From Odoribacter lunatus (GTDB lineage: Bacteria > Bacteroidota > Bacteroidia > Bacteroidales > Marinifilaceae): a stretch of DNA of 64,000 nt. The translations under genes were made by a program, and so were the position numbers. Numbering within the stretch: position 1 is the first letter of the stretch; each line of letters starts with the position of its first letter. This document shows, piece after piece, positions 45,494-53,965 of this stretch. The stretch spans positions 144,360 to 208,359 of the forward strand of contig NZ_CALPCZ010000002.1 of the NCBI RefSeq assembly GCF_943193135.1, given 5' to 3'. The notes beneath the pieces are model-generated. The model searched no databases. It was not told where the DNA came from and saw nothing but the letters and a program-made list of their open reading frames with translations.

Positions 45494-46741
45494 ATGACAA
45501 AGGTGAGAATTGCGGCAATTGGGGCAGGGAATCGGATGAATGCTTATTCCGAATATGCTTTGCATTATCCGGAAGAGATGGAAATTGTTGCTGTTGTTGA
45601 ACCCAATCCGATTCGGCGCGAACAGTACAGACGGCGATTGAATATATCTGAAGATTGTTGTTATAATTCTTGGGAGGACTTTTTCCGGATGCCGAAACAA
45701 GCCGATGCCGTATTTTTATGTACTCCGGATGATTTGCACTATCAACCGGCCCTGTGTGCTTTGGAGAAAGGTTATGATATTTTATTGGAAAAACCCATTG
45801 CGCAATCTTGGCGTGAGTGTGTGGAGATTGTTGCTAAAGCCAAGGAGTTGGGACGTATTGTCGGTGTGTGCCATATTTTAAGATACCATCCTTATTTTAT
45901 TAAATTTAAAGAGATATTGGAAAGTGGAAGATTGGGGGAAATAATCAGTGTCAATCATGTGGAAGCTGTCGGGATAGATCGTATGACTCATGCTTTTGTG
46001 AGAGGGTTGTGGAGAAAAAGAGAAGCGAATCCGATGATATTGTCCAAGGCTTGTCATGATTTGGACCTGCTGGTGTGGTTGACGGGAAGAAAATGTATGG
46101 ATGTCTCTTCGTACGGTTCGTTAAAGTGGTTTTCTGAAACAAACGCTCCGCAAGGGAGTACGGAACGTTGCATTGAGGGATGTGCGGTAGAAAAGGAATG
46201 TCCGTATTCGGCTCTGAATCTGTATTTTCGCCAGAAACGTTGGTTGAGGCATTTTGATATTCCGGAGGGAGAGAATCCGGAGCCGTATATTTTGCGGGAA
46301 TTGAAAGAAGGTCCCTACGGAAGATGTGTGTACCGCTGTGATAATGATGTTGTGGATCATCAGGTTGTTTCCATGTTGATGGAGGGGCAAGTTACCGTAA
46401 ATTTTTCAATGGAAGGATTTACGAAAAAAGGAGAACGGCGGACCCATATCATGTGTAGTAACGGGGAAATTTATGGGGATGAAAAGACCTTGACGGTAAA
46501 GTATTTTCATCCGGCTTATCCGGATGAAACTTATGATTTTTCCGCATATAGCGGAGAGTGTAATTTTCATGGAGGGGCGGATTGGAGTATTGTTGCCGAT
46601 TTCATAAAAGCAGTGCGTGAGCACGATGCGTCTTGTTTGCGTACAAATATCGAAACGTCATTGGAAAGCCATCGCATGGCTTTTGAAATTGAGAGGAAAA
46701 GAAGGTTGAATATGGGTGCGGTAGATGAAACTTTTATTTGA
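45494..46741 (+). CDS. Gfo/Idh/MocA family oxidoreductase with an internal Cys cluster
   Basis: 415 residues. The N-terminal Rossmann domain starts VRIAAIGAGNRMNAYSEYA, and LLEKPIAQSWREC is the conserved EKP motif. The C-terminal alpha/beta domain follows. Around residues 215-285 the protein has C-x3-C-x5-CP (CIEGCAVEKECPYSA) and later CVYRC, a likely structural metal site found in one branch of the family. It probably uses NAD(P) on a sugar derivative. It overlaps the convergent S4 gene by 8 nt. Confidence 0.88.
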   Translation: MTKVRIAAIGAGNRMNAYSEYALHYPEEMEIVAVVEPNPIRREQYRRRLNISEDCCYNSWEDFFRMPKQADAVFLCTPDDLHYQPALCALEKGYDILLEKPIAQSWRECVEIVAKAKELGRIVGVCHILRYHPYFIKFKEILESGRLGEIISVNHVEAVGIDRMTHAFVRGLWRKREANPMILSKACHDLDLLVWLTGRKCMDVSSYGSLKWFSETNAPQGSTERCIEGCAVEKECPYSALNLYFRQKRWLRHFDIPEGENPEPYILRELKEGPYGRCVYRCDNDVVDHQVVSMLMEGQVTVNFSMEGFTKKGERRTHIMCSNGEIYGDEKTLTVKYFHPAYPDETYDFSAYSGECNFHGGADWSIVADFIKAVREHDASCLRTNIETSLESHRMAFEIERKRRLNMGAVDETFI

Positions 46742-46937
46742 TATAAATTGTCTGTCCATTTACCGTGATTACTTCACCTTTGCGAATTTTGGCTCTCTTT
46801 CGGAATTCCGGTTGCCCGTTCCGGCGCACATCACCGTTTTCTACGATAAGCTTGGCCTGTCCCCCGCTTTCTGCAAGGCGGGTTGTTTTTAACAGCCGAA
46901 TGAGTTCGATATAATCTTCTGTCAGTACGAAGTCCAT
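46734..46937 (-). CDS. small S4-domain RNA-binding protein (YbcJ-like)
   Basis: 67 residues composed of one S4 domain: YIELIRLLKTTRLAESGGQAKLIVENGDVRRNGQPEFRKRAKIRKGEVITVNG to the eye. It probably binds structured RNA such as rRNA. Its last bases overlap the end of the convergent oxidoreductase gene. Confidence 0.85.
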   Translation of the reverse strand: MDFVLTEDYIELIRLLKTTRLAESGGQAKLIVENGDVRRNGQPEFRKRAKIRKGEVITVNGQTIYIK

Positions 46938-47017
46938 ATTAATCTGTTTTCTTTGATAGGGTAAAATTGATGAAATTTTGACACTAAAACAAGAGAGAAC
47001 TATCTGTGAATAAATAT

Positions 47018-47025
47018 TACTTTTG
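47018..47025 (+). promoter_or_regulatory. -7 box (TACTTTTG) for the creatininase-family gene
   Basis: Exact TAnnTTTG match 28 nt before the ATG at 47054. An in-frame ATG at 47006 lies before it and cannot be on this transcript, which decides the start. Confidence 0.6.
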
Positions 47026-47053
47026 TCTTTCGATTATTATAGGAAACAATGAA

Positions 47054-47830
47054 ATGAAACAAGTCATGAATAATATCGGGATAGAATTGGGGATTACTCC
47101 TTATGGAAAGGCGAAAGGTATAAGTTATGATTTAGTCGTTTTGCCTTGGGGGGCAACAGAACCGCATAATTTGCATTTGCCTTATCTGACAGATTGCATT
47201 CTCTCGGAGGCTATAGCCCTCGATGCGGCGCGGAAAGTAAGGCAAAGAGAAGGAATAAGGGTGATGGTATTGCCTCCGGTAGCCATGGGTGCACAGAATC
47301 CGGGACAACGGGATTTGGCTTTTTGTATTCATTACCGCTACGAAACACAAAAGGCGATATTGTCGGATATCGTAGCTTCGTTGTACAAGCAAGGACAGCG
47401 TAAATTAGTCATCATAAACGGGCATGGCGGCAATGTCTTTAAAAGCATGATACGGGATTTGGCGGTAGACTATCCTGACTTTCTGATTGCTTCTTCCGAA
47501 TGGTTTACGGTTGAGTCTCCGGCCGGATATTTTGAAGAGAAAGACGACCATGCCGGAGAAATGGAAACTTCCGTGATGATGTATTACCACCCGGAATTAG
47601 TGAAATTGGAAGATGCGGGAGAAGGACGGGGAAAACCTTTTCAATGTAAATCATTGAATGAAAAAGTCGCGTGGGTTCCGAGGCATTGGACGAAGGTCAC
47701 AAAAGATACGGGAATCGGTAATCCTCGCAAAGCATCTGCGGAAAAAGGCGAGCGCTTCGCAAATGCGGTGGTTGAACGCTATATCGAGCTGTTTACGGAA
47801 TTGGTACGCCAACCTCTTTATCCGGATTGA
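47054..47830 (+). CDS. creatininase-family amidohydrolase
   Basis: 258 residues from the ATG at 47054. Metal-site residues are present: the Glu and His in WGATEPHNLHLPYLTD, the Asp of that segment, and the His of INGHGGN, with an Glu-rich DDHAGEMETS later. The family includes creatininase, 3-dehydro-scyllo-inosose hydrolase and the FAPy deaminase ArfB; substrate here is unknown. It converges with the small membrane gene (13-nt overlap). Confidence 0.85.
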   Translation: MKQVMNNIGIELGITPYGKAKGISYDLVVLPWGATEPHNLHLPYLTDCILSEAIALDAARKVRQREGIRVMVLPPVAMGAQNPGQRDLAFCIHYRYETQKAILSDIVASLYKQGQRKLVIINGHGGNVFKSMIRDLAVDYPDFLIASSEWFTVESPAGYFEEKDDHAGEMETSVMMYYHPELVKLEDAGEGRGKPFQCKSLNEKVAWVPRHWTKVTKDTGIGNPRKASAEKGERFANAVVERYIELFTELVRQPLYPD

Positions 47831-48195
47831 GTCCTGGATAATTTTTTGTGCAAAAGGTAATCCAGCCCCAAAAGGCAGGATACGATAACACAGATAAAGA
47901 ATATGGGCAAAGGGCTGGGAAATGAAAGACTTTCCGGCATTTTCATGTTACTTATTGTGTCGTGGAATAAATCGGAGAAATTAAATCCCCAATAATATTT
48001 TAACATACACACGACACCGATAGTCAGGCATAGTGAGATGATACCGGTAATACATAAATTCCTGATTTCTCTTCTTTTTTGAACTTTGCGCACTTTATAC
48101 ATAATTTGCGCATTCAAAAGAGGGAGAGAGGAAAGGTCTTCCTTATTTTGAAAATACTGTTCAATAGCTTGGTCCTTGTATATTTCTTTGCTCAT
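47818..48195 (-). CDS. small membrane protein, probable partner (anti-sigma-like) of the ECF sigma factor
   Basis: 125 residues: a soluble helical N-terminus of about 45 residues, then two hydrophobic segments (about 48-67 and 96-114) and a basic tail. No zinc-binding anti-sigma motif is seen. Its ATG overlaps the sigma stop by 4 nt (ATGA), the arrangement of sigma/anti-sigma pairs, so an anti-sigma role is inferred from position only. Confidence 0.6.
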   Translation of the reverse strand: MSKEIYKDQAIEQYFQNKEDLSSLPLLNAQIMYKVRKVQKRREIRNLCITGIISLCLTIGVVCMLKYYWGFNFSDLFHDTISNMKMPESLSFPSPLPIFFICVIVSCLLGLDYLLHKKLSRTQSG

Positions 48196-48743
48196 GGCAT
48201 ATCTTCAATAATGGTATATAACTTTTTGCGTATACGATGTAATTTTACCTTTATGTTACTTTCTGTCAGACTTGTTATTTGGGCAATTTCTTCAATGGAA
48301 TGATTCTCCATATAAAAAAGACTGATTAACCCTCTTTCGTCAAAAGGAAGCAACTCCATGGCCCGTTCAAGTTTCTCTAAGAGTTCCGAGTTATCCGCTT
48401 CGTTAAAAACTTCGTCAATCACAGAATCAGCGACATTGTTTATGGCAGACTCTTCTATATATAAAAACTCGTTTTTCTTCTTCCTTGTAAAGGATATTGC
48501 CGTTGTGTAAGCTATCTTATACAGCCAGGTTGAAAAGCGGCAATCCCCTTTAAATCTGTGTAATGTCTGAAACGTCTTTAGAAAAACATCCTGCGTAATC
48601 TCCTCTGCATCTTCTTTGCGGCATACAATTTTAAAAATCAGGATATATATACGGTGACTATATCTTTCCACCAAGCGGGAAAAATACTCGATGTCCCCGT
48701 TTAGTATCTTTTCAATATAGTATGTATCATCCAACTTATTCAT
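48192..48743 (-). CDS. ECF-type RNA polymerase sigma factor, likely autoregulated
   Basis: 183 residues from the ATG at 48743, chosen because the predicted promoter (CGTC at 48755-48758) would start the transcript about 48748; the ATG at 48752 or TTG at 48761 would then be untranscribed. Region 2 (LVERYSHRIYILIFKIVCRKEDAEEITQDVFLKTFQTL, FSTWLYKIAYTTAI) and region 4 (HSIEEIAQITSLTESNIKVKLHRIRKKL) are intact. The membrane protein gene follows with 4-nt overlap, and a divergent gene carries the same promoter motif. Confidence 0.88.
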   Translation of the reverse strand: MNKLDDTYYIEKILNGDIEYFSRLVERYSHRIYILIFKIVCRKEDAEEITQDVFLKTFQTLHRFKGDCRFSTWLYKIAYTTAISFTRKKKNEFLYIEESAINNVADSVIDEVFNEADNSELLEKLERAMELLPFDERGLISLFYMENHSIEEIAQITSLTESNIKVKLHRIRKKLYTIIEDMP

Positions 48744-48754
48744 TTCGTCCATTG

Positions 48755-48780
48755 GACGCAACTTAATAATTGAGGTTACA
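48755..48780 (-). promoter_or_regulatory. ECF-type promoter TGTAAC-N16-CGTC in front of the sigma gene
   Basis: On the minus strand TGTAAC (48775-48780) and CGTC (48755-48758) are separated by exactly 16 nt. This matches the general -35/-10 form of ECF promoters (AAC core and CGTC). Confidence 0.7.
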
Positions 48781-48812
48781 ATTTTAGGGAATTAAAATTT
48801 ATGGAAAAAATG

Positions 48813-48838
48813 TGTAACCTGAAATTTGTTTCGGCGTC
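48813..48838 (+). promoter_or_regulatory. ECF-type promoter TGTAAC-N16-CGTC of the divergent membrane-protein gene
   Basis: TGTAAC (48813-48818) and CGTC (48835-48838) again with 16 nt between, the same motif and spacing as in front of the sigma gene. Transcription would start about 48845, 40 nt before the ATG at 48885. Confidence 0.7.
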
Positions 48839-48884
48839 AAAAGGGCGAAAAAACCAAATTACAAACATTTTAAAACTTACAATT

Positions 48885-49286
48885 ATGGATTTTATTACAG
48901 GACCTTTGATTACGTTTATCGTTTTCGCGTTCATTTACAAATTATTTGAACTGTTCGTTCGGCGGAGAGAGAGAATAACGGTTATTGAAAAATTGGGAGA
49001 CAAGCTGGACACCTCTTTTGTTGAGGGCAAACTGAACTTCGGAGTTTTGGGTAACAAATGTTATTCATTCGGAGCCTTGAAAATGGCATGCCTGATGGTA
49101 GGAATCGGCTTGGGATTTCTGATAGGTTTTTCAATTTGCAGTAGCTGCATACCTGATTACTATCAGGGAGGGTATCACATTCATGACATTGCCGGAATCG
49201 TATATGCGGCGTCTCTGTTTGTCTTTGGAGGAATCGGCTTATTGGTTGCATTCTTTTTGGAAATGAAATACTCCAAAAAACAATAA
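48885..49286 (+). CDS. small membrane protein (DUF6249-like), ECF-regulated
   Basis: 133 residues from the ATG at 48885, which places the ECF promoter upstream; the earlier in-frame ATG at 48801 lies before that promoter. Three hydrophobic segments (about 5-20, 64-83, 103-123) flank a short polar region with RRRERITVIEKLGDKLD. The pattern resembles DUF6249, a family often next to ECF sigma genes in Bacteroidota as I recall. It probably responds to or relieves an envelope stress sensed by the sigma pair. Confidence 0.65.
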   Translation: MDFITGPLITFIVFAFIYKLFELFVRRRERITVIEKLGDKLDTSFVEGKLNFGVLGNKCYSFGALKMACLMVGIGLGFLIGFSICSSCIPDYYQGGYHIHDIAGIVYAASLFVFGGIGLLVAFFLEMKYSKKQ

Positions 49287-49329
49287 ATCAAAAAAAAGCA
49301 GTTACGAAAGTAACTGCTTTTCTTTTCTG

Positions 49330-49402
49330 TGGTATCACCTGGAATCGAACCAGGGACACAAGGATTTTCAGTCCTTTGCTCTACCGACTGAGCTATGACA
49401 CC
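49330..49402 (-). tRNA. tRNA-Phe (GAA)
   Basis: Read on the minus strand, the acceptor arms GGTGTCA and TGATACC pair, the D arm has AGCTCAGTCGGTAGAGC, the anticodon loop is CTGAAAA with anticodon GAA, and the T arm has GGTTCGATTCC. The discriminator is A and no CCA is encoded. 73 nt. Confidence 0.97.
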
Positions 49403-49590
49403 ATCATTTTTGTGTCTGCAAATGTAATTCATTTTATTTAAATCCCCAAAAAATCGGTAATAAATTATTCTCTCTCCGGGATTCGTCTTAGGCTAATCTG
49501 AAAATTTGTATAGAAAAATCCTAAAAAGTGAAACCCCGCGAACGCGTCGTGCGTACTTCTTACATGTTTTACTAATTTAATTTTTTTATT

Positions 49591-49896
49591 GTGAATATTT
49601 TTATTGCAAAAATGAGTTCCTCTACCACCGGTGAGGACTTGCAGGCACTCTTCGGAGAACACGGTAATGTCGCTTCGGCGAAAGTTGTTATGGACAGGGA
49701 AACCGGAAATTCCAAATGTTTCGGTTTTGTAGAAATGGAAGATGAAACGGAAGGCTTGAATGCTATCAATGCCTTGAATGAAACAGAATTTCAGGGCAGA
49801 ACAATTGTCGTGAAAAAAGCTCGTCCGAGAGAAGAAGGTGAGCGAAATACCATGCGTCCGCGCAGAGCCTTTCACAGATACAATTCAAATCATTGA
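49591..49896 (+). CDS. RRM-family RNA-binding protein
   Basis: 101 residues. RNP2 is NIFIAKMS at the very start and RNP1 is KCFGFVEM, so the fold needs the N-terminus; the only suitable start is GTG at 49591. After the single RRM comes a basic tail (KKARPREEGERNTMRPRRAF). These proteins are abundant in Bacteroidota and act as post-transcriptional regulators binding GU-rich or single-stranded RNA. The upstream 185 nt are AT-rich and may be a leader. Confidence 0.9.
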   Translation: MNIFIAKMSSSTTGEDLQALFGEHGNVASAKVVMDRETGNSKCFGFVEMEDETEGLNAINALNETEFQGRTIVVKKARPREEGERNTMRPRRAFHRYNSNH

Positions 49897-49916
49897 ATTG
49901 TCTGGGGGGTAGAAAA

Positions 49917-49944
49917 ACGAAGGGTACCGCAAGGTACCCTTCGT
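49917..49944. terminator. bidirectional terminator between the RRM gene and the thiL operon
   Basis: ACGAAGGGTACC (49917-49928) and GGTACCCTTCGT (49933-49944) pair perfectly around GCAA. On the minus strand TTTTT follows; on the plus strand only TTTG. Confidence 0.75.
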
Positions 49945-49952
49945 TTGTAATA

Positions 49953-50582
49953 TCAAGCCCGGTGTTTCGCTTTCAGATAAGCATAAAGTACTTTGTGCAG
50001 CAAATCGGCTTCCTGTTGAGCCTCTTCCGAAAAGTCCGGCGGGAATTGAAGGCTGTTGCAGGCGTCCGTTAATTGTTCGTCTGCATCGATAAATTCCGGA
50101 TATGTCTTTTCTAACTGCAAAATATCTGCCATCTGCATCTTCTCAATACATTCGAGAGCCATATTGCGGGCTTCAAGCAAATTATTTTCCCGGTATTTTT
50201 TTAGAAATATTTCAATAATCGCATCTGTAAAATAGTCACTGAAATAATGAAGCAGCAACAATCTGCGCTTATAATGTTCGGGTGTTATGCCTGGAGAATC
50301 ATCTTTTAAAACGGAAGCAATGCCGAGATAGGCCAGCTCTGCCGTTTCAATACTTTCGGCTTCCTCTTCGTCAAGTTCCAGGAGCAATACTTTAAACAAA
50401 GAATCGCTCAATTCATCCTCTAAATGAAGTTGGCAACTTTCGTGATAATATGCCTTGCGGTGCTGCATAAGCAGGCGCAATTTCTCGGATAGCCCGTGTC
50501 GGTCTCCTTGTTCACAATCCTGTCGGATTTCTTCCAGCAAAACGTTTAAATCTTTCCGCACTCCCATAAACTTATTCGGCAT
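49953..50582 (-). CDS. helical hypothetical protein downstream of thiL
   Basis: 209 residues, predicted all-helical, acidic (runs such as LLLELDEEEAES). No motif that I recognise. A second ATG at 50567 is possible and would avoid the 11-nt overlap with thiL. Expression is probably coupled to thiL. Function unknown. Confidence 0.7.
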   Translation of the reverse strand: MPNKFMGVRKDLNVLLEEIRQDCEQGDRHGLSEKLRLLMQHRKAYYHESCQLHLEDELSDSLFKVLLLELDEEEAESIETAELAYLGIASVLKDDSPGITPEHYKRRLLLLHYFSDYFTDAIIEIFLKKYRENNLLEARNMALECIEKMQMADILQLEKTYPEFIDADEQLTDACNSLQFPPDFSEEAQQEADLLHKVLYAYLKAKHRA

Positions 50583-51624
50583 TAGTCTTAAAATTAGTCC
50601 ATCCCTGCGCTTTCAGTTCAAACGAATTACCGTCGCGGGTAATCAGGTAGCAACCTTCATCGGCTTTGCAGGTATGACCGATGATACTCACGGATTCCAG
50701 CGTCAGCAGTGTATCGTACGCCTCCAGTGGTGCCGTGAACAACAACTCGTAATCCTCTCCGCCCGACAATGCGCATACCGTTGCGTTCATATTCAACTCC
50801 TCCGCCATTTTAAACGTTTGGTAGTCGATAGGGATTTTTTCCTCATACAATTGGCATCCGACCCCCGAATTTTTGCAAATGTGAAGTACTTCGGAAGCCA
50901 GTCCGTCGGAGACATCAATCATTGCTGTCGGCAGTATTTTTTTCTCCCGGAGTTGCCGCACAATATCCACGCGGGCTTCCGGTTTCAATTGCCGTTCCAG
51001 AATATATTCATATCCTGAAAAATCGGGTTGTACCGCTTCCGTGTTTCCGGAAAAGACCGTCTTTTCCCTTTCCAGCAGCTGCAAGCCCATATAAGCGGCA
51101 CCCAAATCACCGCTCACGCAAATAAGTTGATTTTCTTTTGCTGTATGACGGTACACAATATCCTGCTCTTCCGCCTCTCCGATAATTGTTACATTGATAC
51201 ACAGCCCTGTCCGGGAAGATGTTGTATCACCACCCACGAGATCTACTCCGTATTGCTCGCACGCTAACCGGATACCGGCATAGAGTTCTTCTACACCTTC
51301 TACCGAAAAATGATTGGAAAGAGCCAATGACACGACAATCTGGCGCGGCGTACCGTTCATGGCGCAGATGTCGCTCACGTTACTTGCCACCGCCTTGTAA
51401 CCGAGATGTTTTAAAGGGGTATAAGTCAAATCGAAATGAATCCCCTGAATCATCATGTCCGTACTTACCAAAATCTTTTTCCCTCCGTAATCCAGCACGG
51501 CCGCATCGTCACCTACCCCTTTCAGGGATGAGGCATTTTTCAGCTGAACATCTTTTGTCAGGTGTTCAATCAGCCCGAATTCCCCCAAAACGGATAATTC
51601 CGTGTACTTCTTTTTATCGCTCAT
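50572..51624 (-). CDS. thiL: thiamine-monophosphate kinase
   Basis: 350 residues from the ATG at 51624. Landmarks: ELSVLGEFGLIEHL at the start, GVGDDAAVL with metal-binding Asp, LVSTDMMIQGIHF, VASNVSDICAMNGTP, LVGGDTTSS and DVSDGLASEV. It makes thiamine diphosphate from the monophosphate with ATP. It is divergent from the suf operon, the intergenic region being about 85 nt. Confidence 0.95.
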   Translation of the reverse strand: MSDKKKYTELSVLGEFGLIEHLTKDVQLKNASSLKGVGDDAAVLDYGGKKILVSTDMMIQGIHFDLTYTPLKHLGYKAVASNVSDICAMNGTPRQIVVSLALSNHFSVEGVEELYAGIRLACEQYGVDLVGGDTTSSRTGLCINVTIIGEAEEQDIVYRHTAKENQLICVSGDLGAAYMGLQLLEREKTVFSGNTEAVQPDFSGYEYILERQLKPEARVDIVRQLREKKILPTAMIDVSDGLASEVLHICKNSGVGCQLYEEKIPIDYQTFKMAEELNMNATVCALSGGEDYELLFTAPLEAYDTLLTLESVSIIGHTCKADEGCYLITRDGNSFELKAQGWTNFKTNAE

Positions 51625-51676
51625 AACAATTATGGATTGATTGAAAGGCAAAAATAATAAATTAAAATATATTTCG

Positions 51677-51684
51677 TAATTTTG
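51677..51684 (+). promoter_or_regulatory. -7 box (TAATTTTG) of the suf operon
   Basis: Exact TAnnTTTG match 28 nt before the sufB ATG at 51712. An in-frame ATG at 51682 falls inside this box and is therefore rejected as start. Confidence 0.6.
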
Positions 51685-51711
51685 CGGGGATTCGCGAAAA
51701 ACAGAAACACG

Positions 51712-53157
51712 ATGACGAAAGAAAAAGATAATCTCTTGCAGGAAGTCACGGGAAGCGACTACAAATACGGCTTCGTGACAAATGTGGAGACGGACGTAAT
51801 TGGCAAAGGATTAAGTGAAGATGTCATCCGGCTGATTTCTTCTAAAAAAGAGGAACCCGAATGGTTGTTGGAATTTAGATTAAAAGCATACCGGCATTGG
51901 CTTACCATGAAAATGCCGCAATGGGCGCAATTGACAATACCCGAAATAAATTATCAGGACATTATTTACTACGCAGCTCCCAAGCAGGAAGAGAAAAAGA
52001 ACTGGGATGAGGTCGATCCGGAGCTGAAGGCTACTTTTGACAAACTGGGCATACCCCTCAATGAGCAAAAAACATTGGCGGGCGTTGCCGTAGATGCCGT
52101 CATGGACAGTATCTCGGTAAAAACCACTTTCAAAGAGGCTTTGGCGGAACGGGGCGTTATCTTCTGCTCCTTCTCGGAAGCCGTAAAAAACCATCCCGAC
52201 CTGGTAAAAAAATACTTGGGTAGTGTCGTTCCCTATAACGATAATTTTTTTGCCGCCTTAAACTCTGCCGTATTCAGCGACGGTTCTTTCGTCTATATCC
52301 CCAAAGGCGTGCGGTGTCCCATGGAACTCTCCACGTATTTCCGGATAAATGCCGCAAAAACCGGTCAGTTTGAACGGACGCTTATTGTAGCCGAAGACGA
52401 TGCCTATGTCAGTTATCTGGAAGGTTGTACGGCACCCCAGCGGGACGAGAACCAGCTCCACGCCGCTATCGTGGAAATCGTCGTTGAAAAGAATGCCGAA
52501 GTAAAATATAGTACGGTACAAAACTGGTATCCGGGAGACAAACAGGGGAAAGGGGGGATATATAACTTTGTAACCAAACGGGGTATCTGCCGGGGAGAAA
52601 ATGCCAGGCTTATCTGGGCGCAGGTTGAGACGGGTTCCGCTATCACATGGAAATACCCCAGCACAATACTGAAGGGCGATGGCTCTGTCAGTGAATTTTA
52701 CTCCGTCGCTGTTACCAACAACCACCAGCAGGCGGATACGGGTACGAAAATGATACATATCGGCAACAACACCCGCAGCCGCATCGTATCCAAAGGAATC
52801 TCGGCGGGGCATAGCAGCAATTCCTATCGGGGAAAAGTGAAAGTGGTCAAAAACTGTCAGAATGCCCGCAACTATTCCCAATGCGATTCTCTGTTATTGG
52901 GAGATAAATGCGGGGCGCACACCTTCCCTTATCTTGAGATAGAAAACCCCACGGCGCAGGTAGAGCACGAAGCCACTACCTCGAAAATAGGGGAAGACCA
53001 GATATTCTATTGCAACCAGCGGGGCATCTCTACCGAAGACGCTGTCGGGTTAATCATCAAGGGATATGCCGGTGACGTCATCAACAAAATGCCGATGGAA
53101 TTTGCCGTAGAAGCGCAAAAACTATTACAAATCAGTTTGGAGGGGAGCGTAGGATAA
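51712..53157 (+). CDS. sufB: Fe-S cluster scaffold subunit SufB
   Basis: 481 residues, the usual length. It has the SufB N-terminus ([27 protein letters not shown]), the beta-helix core with [20 protein letters not shown] and the conserved C-terminal residues in [29 protein letters not shown]. With SufC and SufD it assembles iron-sulfur clusters for the many Fe-S enzymes, among them FrdB and QueG here. Head of a seven-gene transcript. Confidence 0.96.
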   Translation: MTKEKDNLLQEVTGSDYKYGFVTNVETDVIGKGLSEDVIRLISSKKEEPEWLLEFRLKAYRHWLTMKMPQWAQLTIPEINYQDIIYYAAPKQEEKKNWDEVDPELKATFDKLGIPLNEQKTLAGVAVDAVMDSISVKTTFKEALAERGVIFCSFSEAVKNHPDLVKKYLGSVVPYNDNFFAALNSAVFSDGSFVYIPKGVRCPMELSTYFRINAAKTGQFERTLIVAEDDAYVSYLEGCTAPQRDENQLHAAIVEIVVEKNAEVKYSTVQNWYPGDKQGKGGIYNFVTKRGICRGENARLIWAQVETGSAITWKYPSTILKGDGSVSEFYSVAVTNNHQQADTGTKMIHIGNNTRSRIVSKGISAGHSSNSYRGKVKVVKNCQNARNYSQCDSLLLGDKCGAHTFPYLEIENPTAQVEHEATTSKIGEDQIFYCNQRGISTEDAVGLIIKGYAGDVINKMPMEFAVEAQKLLQISLEGSVG

Positions 53158-53182
53158 GACATCGAAAACGAAAGATTCAATC

Positions 53183-53965
53183 ATGGAAAATACAATGCTA
53201 AAAATAAAGGACCTGCACGCAGTCGTAGACGGTAAAGAAATACTCAAAGGCATCAACCTGGAAGTAAAGCCCGGCGAAATACACGCTATCATGGGGCCCA
53301 ACGGAGCGGGGAAAAGCACGCTGTCGGCTGTATTGACAGGAAAAGAACGGTTTCAGGTAACACAAGGCGAAATCGAATTCCGGGGCAAAAACCTCTTGGG
53401 CATGCCCGCTGAAGACCGTGCCCGCGAAGGCATATTTCTTAGCTTCCAGTATCCCGTCGAAATACCGGGTGTCAGCACCGTCAATTTTTTGAAAACAGCG
53501 GTAAACGAACACCGGAAATACAAAGGACTACCGCCCTATCCGGCAGGAGATTTCCTCAAAATGATACGGGAAAAAATGCAGCTCGTTGGCATCGATAACA
53601 AGCTCCTCAACCGTTCCTTAAACGAAGGATTCTCCGGGGGGGAGAAAAAACGGAACGAAATTTTCCAGATGGCAGTGCTGGAGCCGCTGCTGGCGATTCT
53701 GGACGAAACCGACTCCGGCCTCGACATCGACGCCCTGCGCACCGTCGCACAAGGTGTAAATAAACTTAAAACACCCGACAATGCCGTCATCGTCATCACG
53801 CATTACCAGCGTTTGCTCGACTATATCGTTCCCGACATCGTACACGTACTTTACGACGGGCGAATCGTAAAAACAGCCGGCAAAGAGCTTGTCGCCGAAC
53901 TCGAGAAATACGGCTACGACTGGATAAAAGAAGAAATCAAAAGCAAAGACAACGGGCATGCTTGA
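53183..53965 (+). CDS. sufC: Fe-S assembly ATPase SufC
   Basis: 260 residues. ABC-type ATPase with Walker A GPNGAGKST, the SufC-specific signature FSGGEKKRNEIFQM and Walker B LLAILDETDSGLDID. It powers SufB/SufD rearrangement in the SufBC2D scaffold. It overlaps sufD by 8 nt. Confidence 0.96.
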   Translation: MENTMLKIKDLHAVVDGKEILKGINLEVKPGEIHAIMGPNGAGKSTLSAVLTGKERFQVTQGEIEFRGKNLLGMPAEDRAREGIFLSFQYPVEIPGVSTVNFLKTAVNEHRKYKGLPPYPAGDFLKMIREKMQLVGIDNKLLNRSLNEGFSGGEKKRNEIFQMAVLEPLLAILDETDSGLDIDALRTVAQGVNKLKTPDNAVIVITHYQRLLDYIVPDIVHVLYDGRIVKTAGKELVAELEKYGYDWIKEEIKSKDNGHA

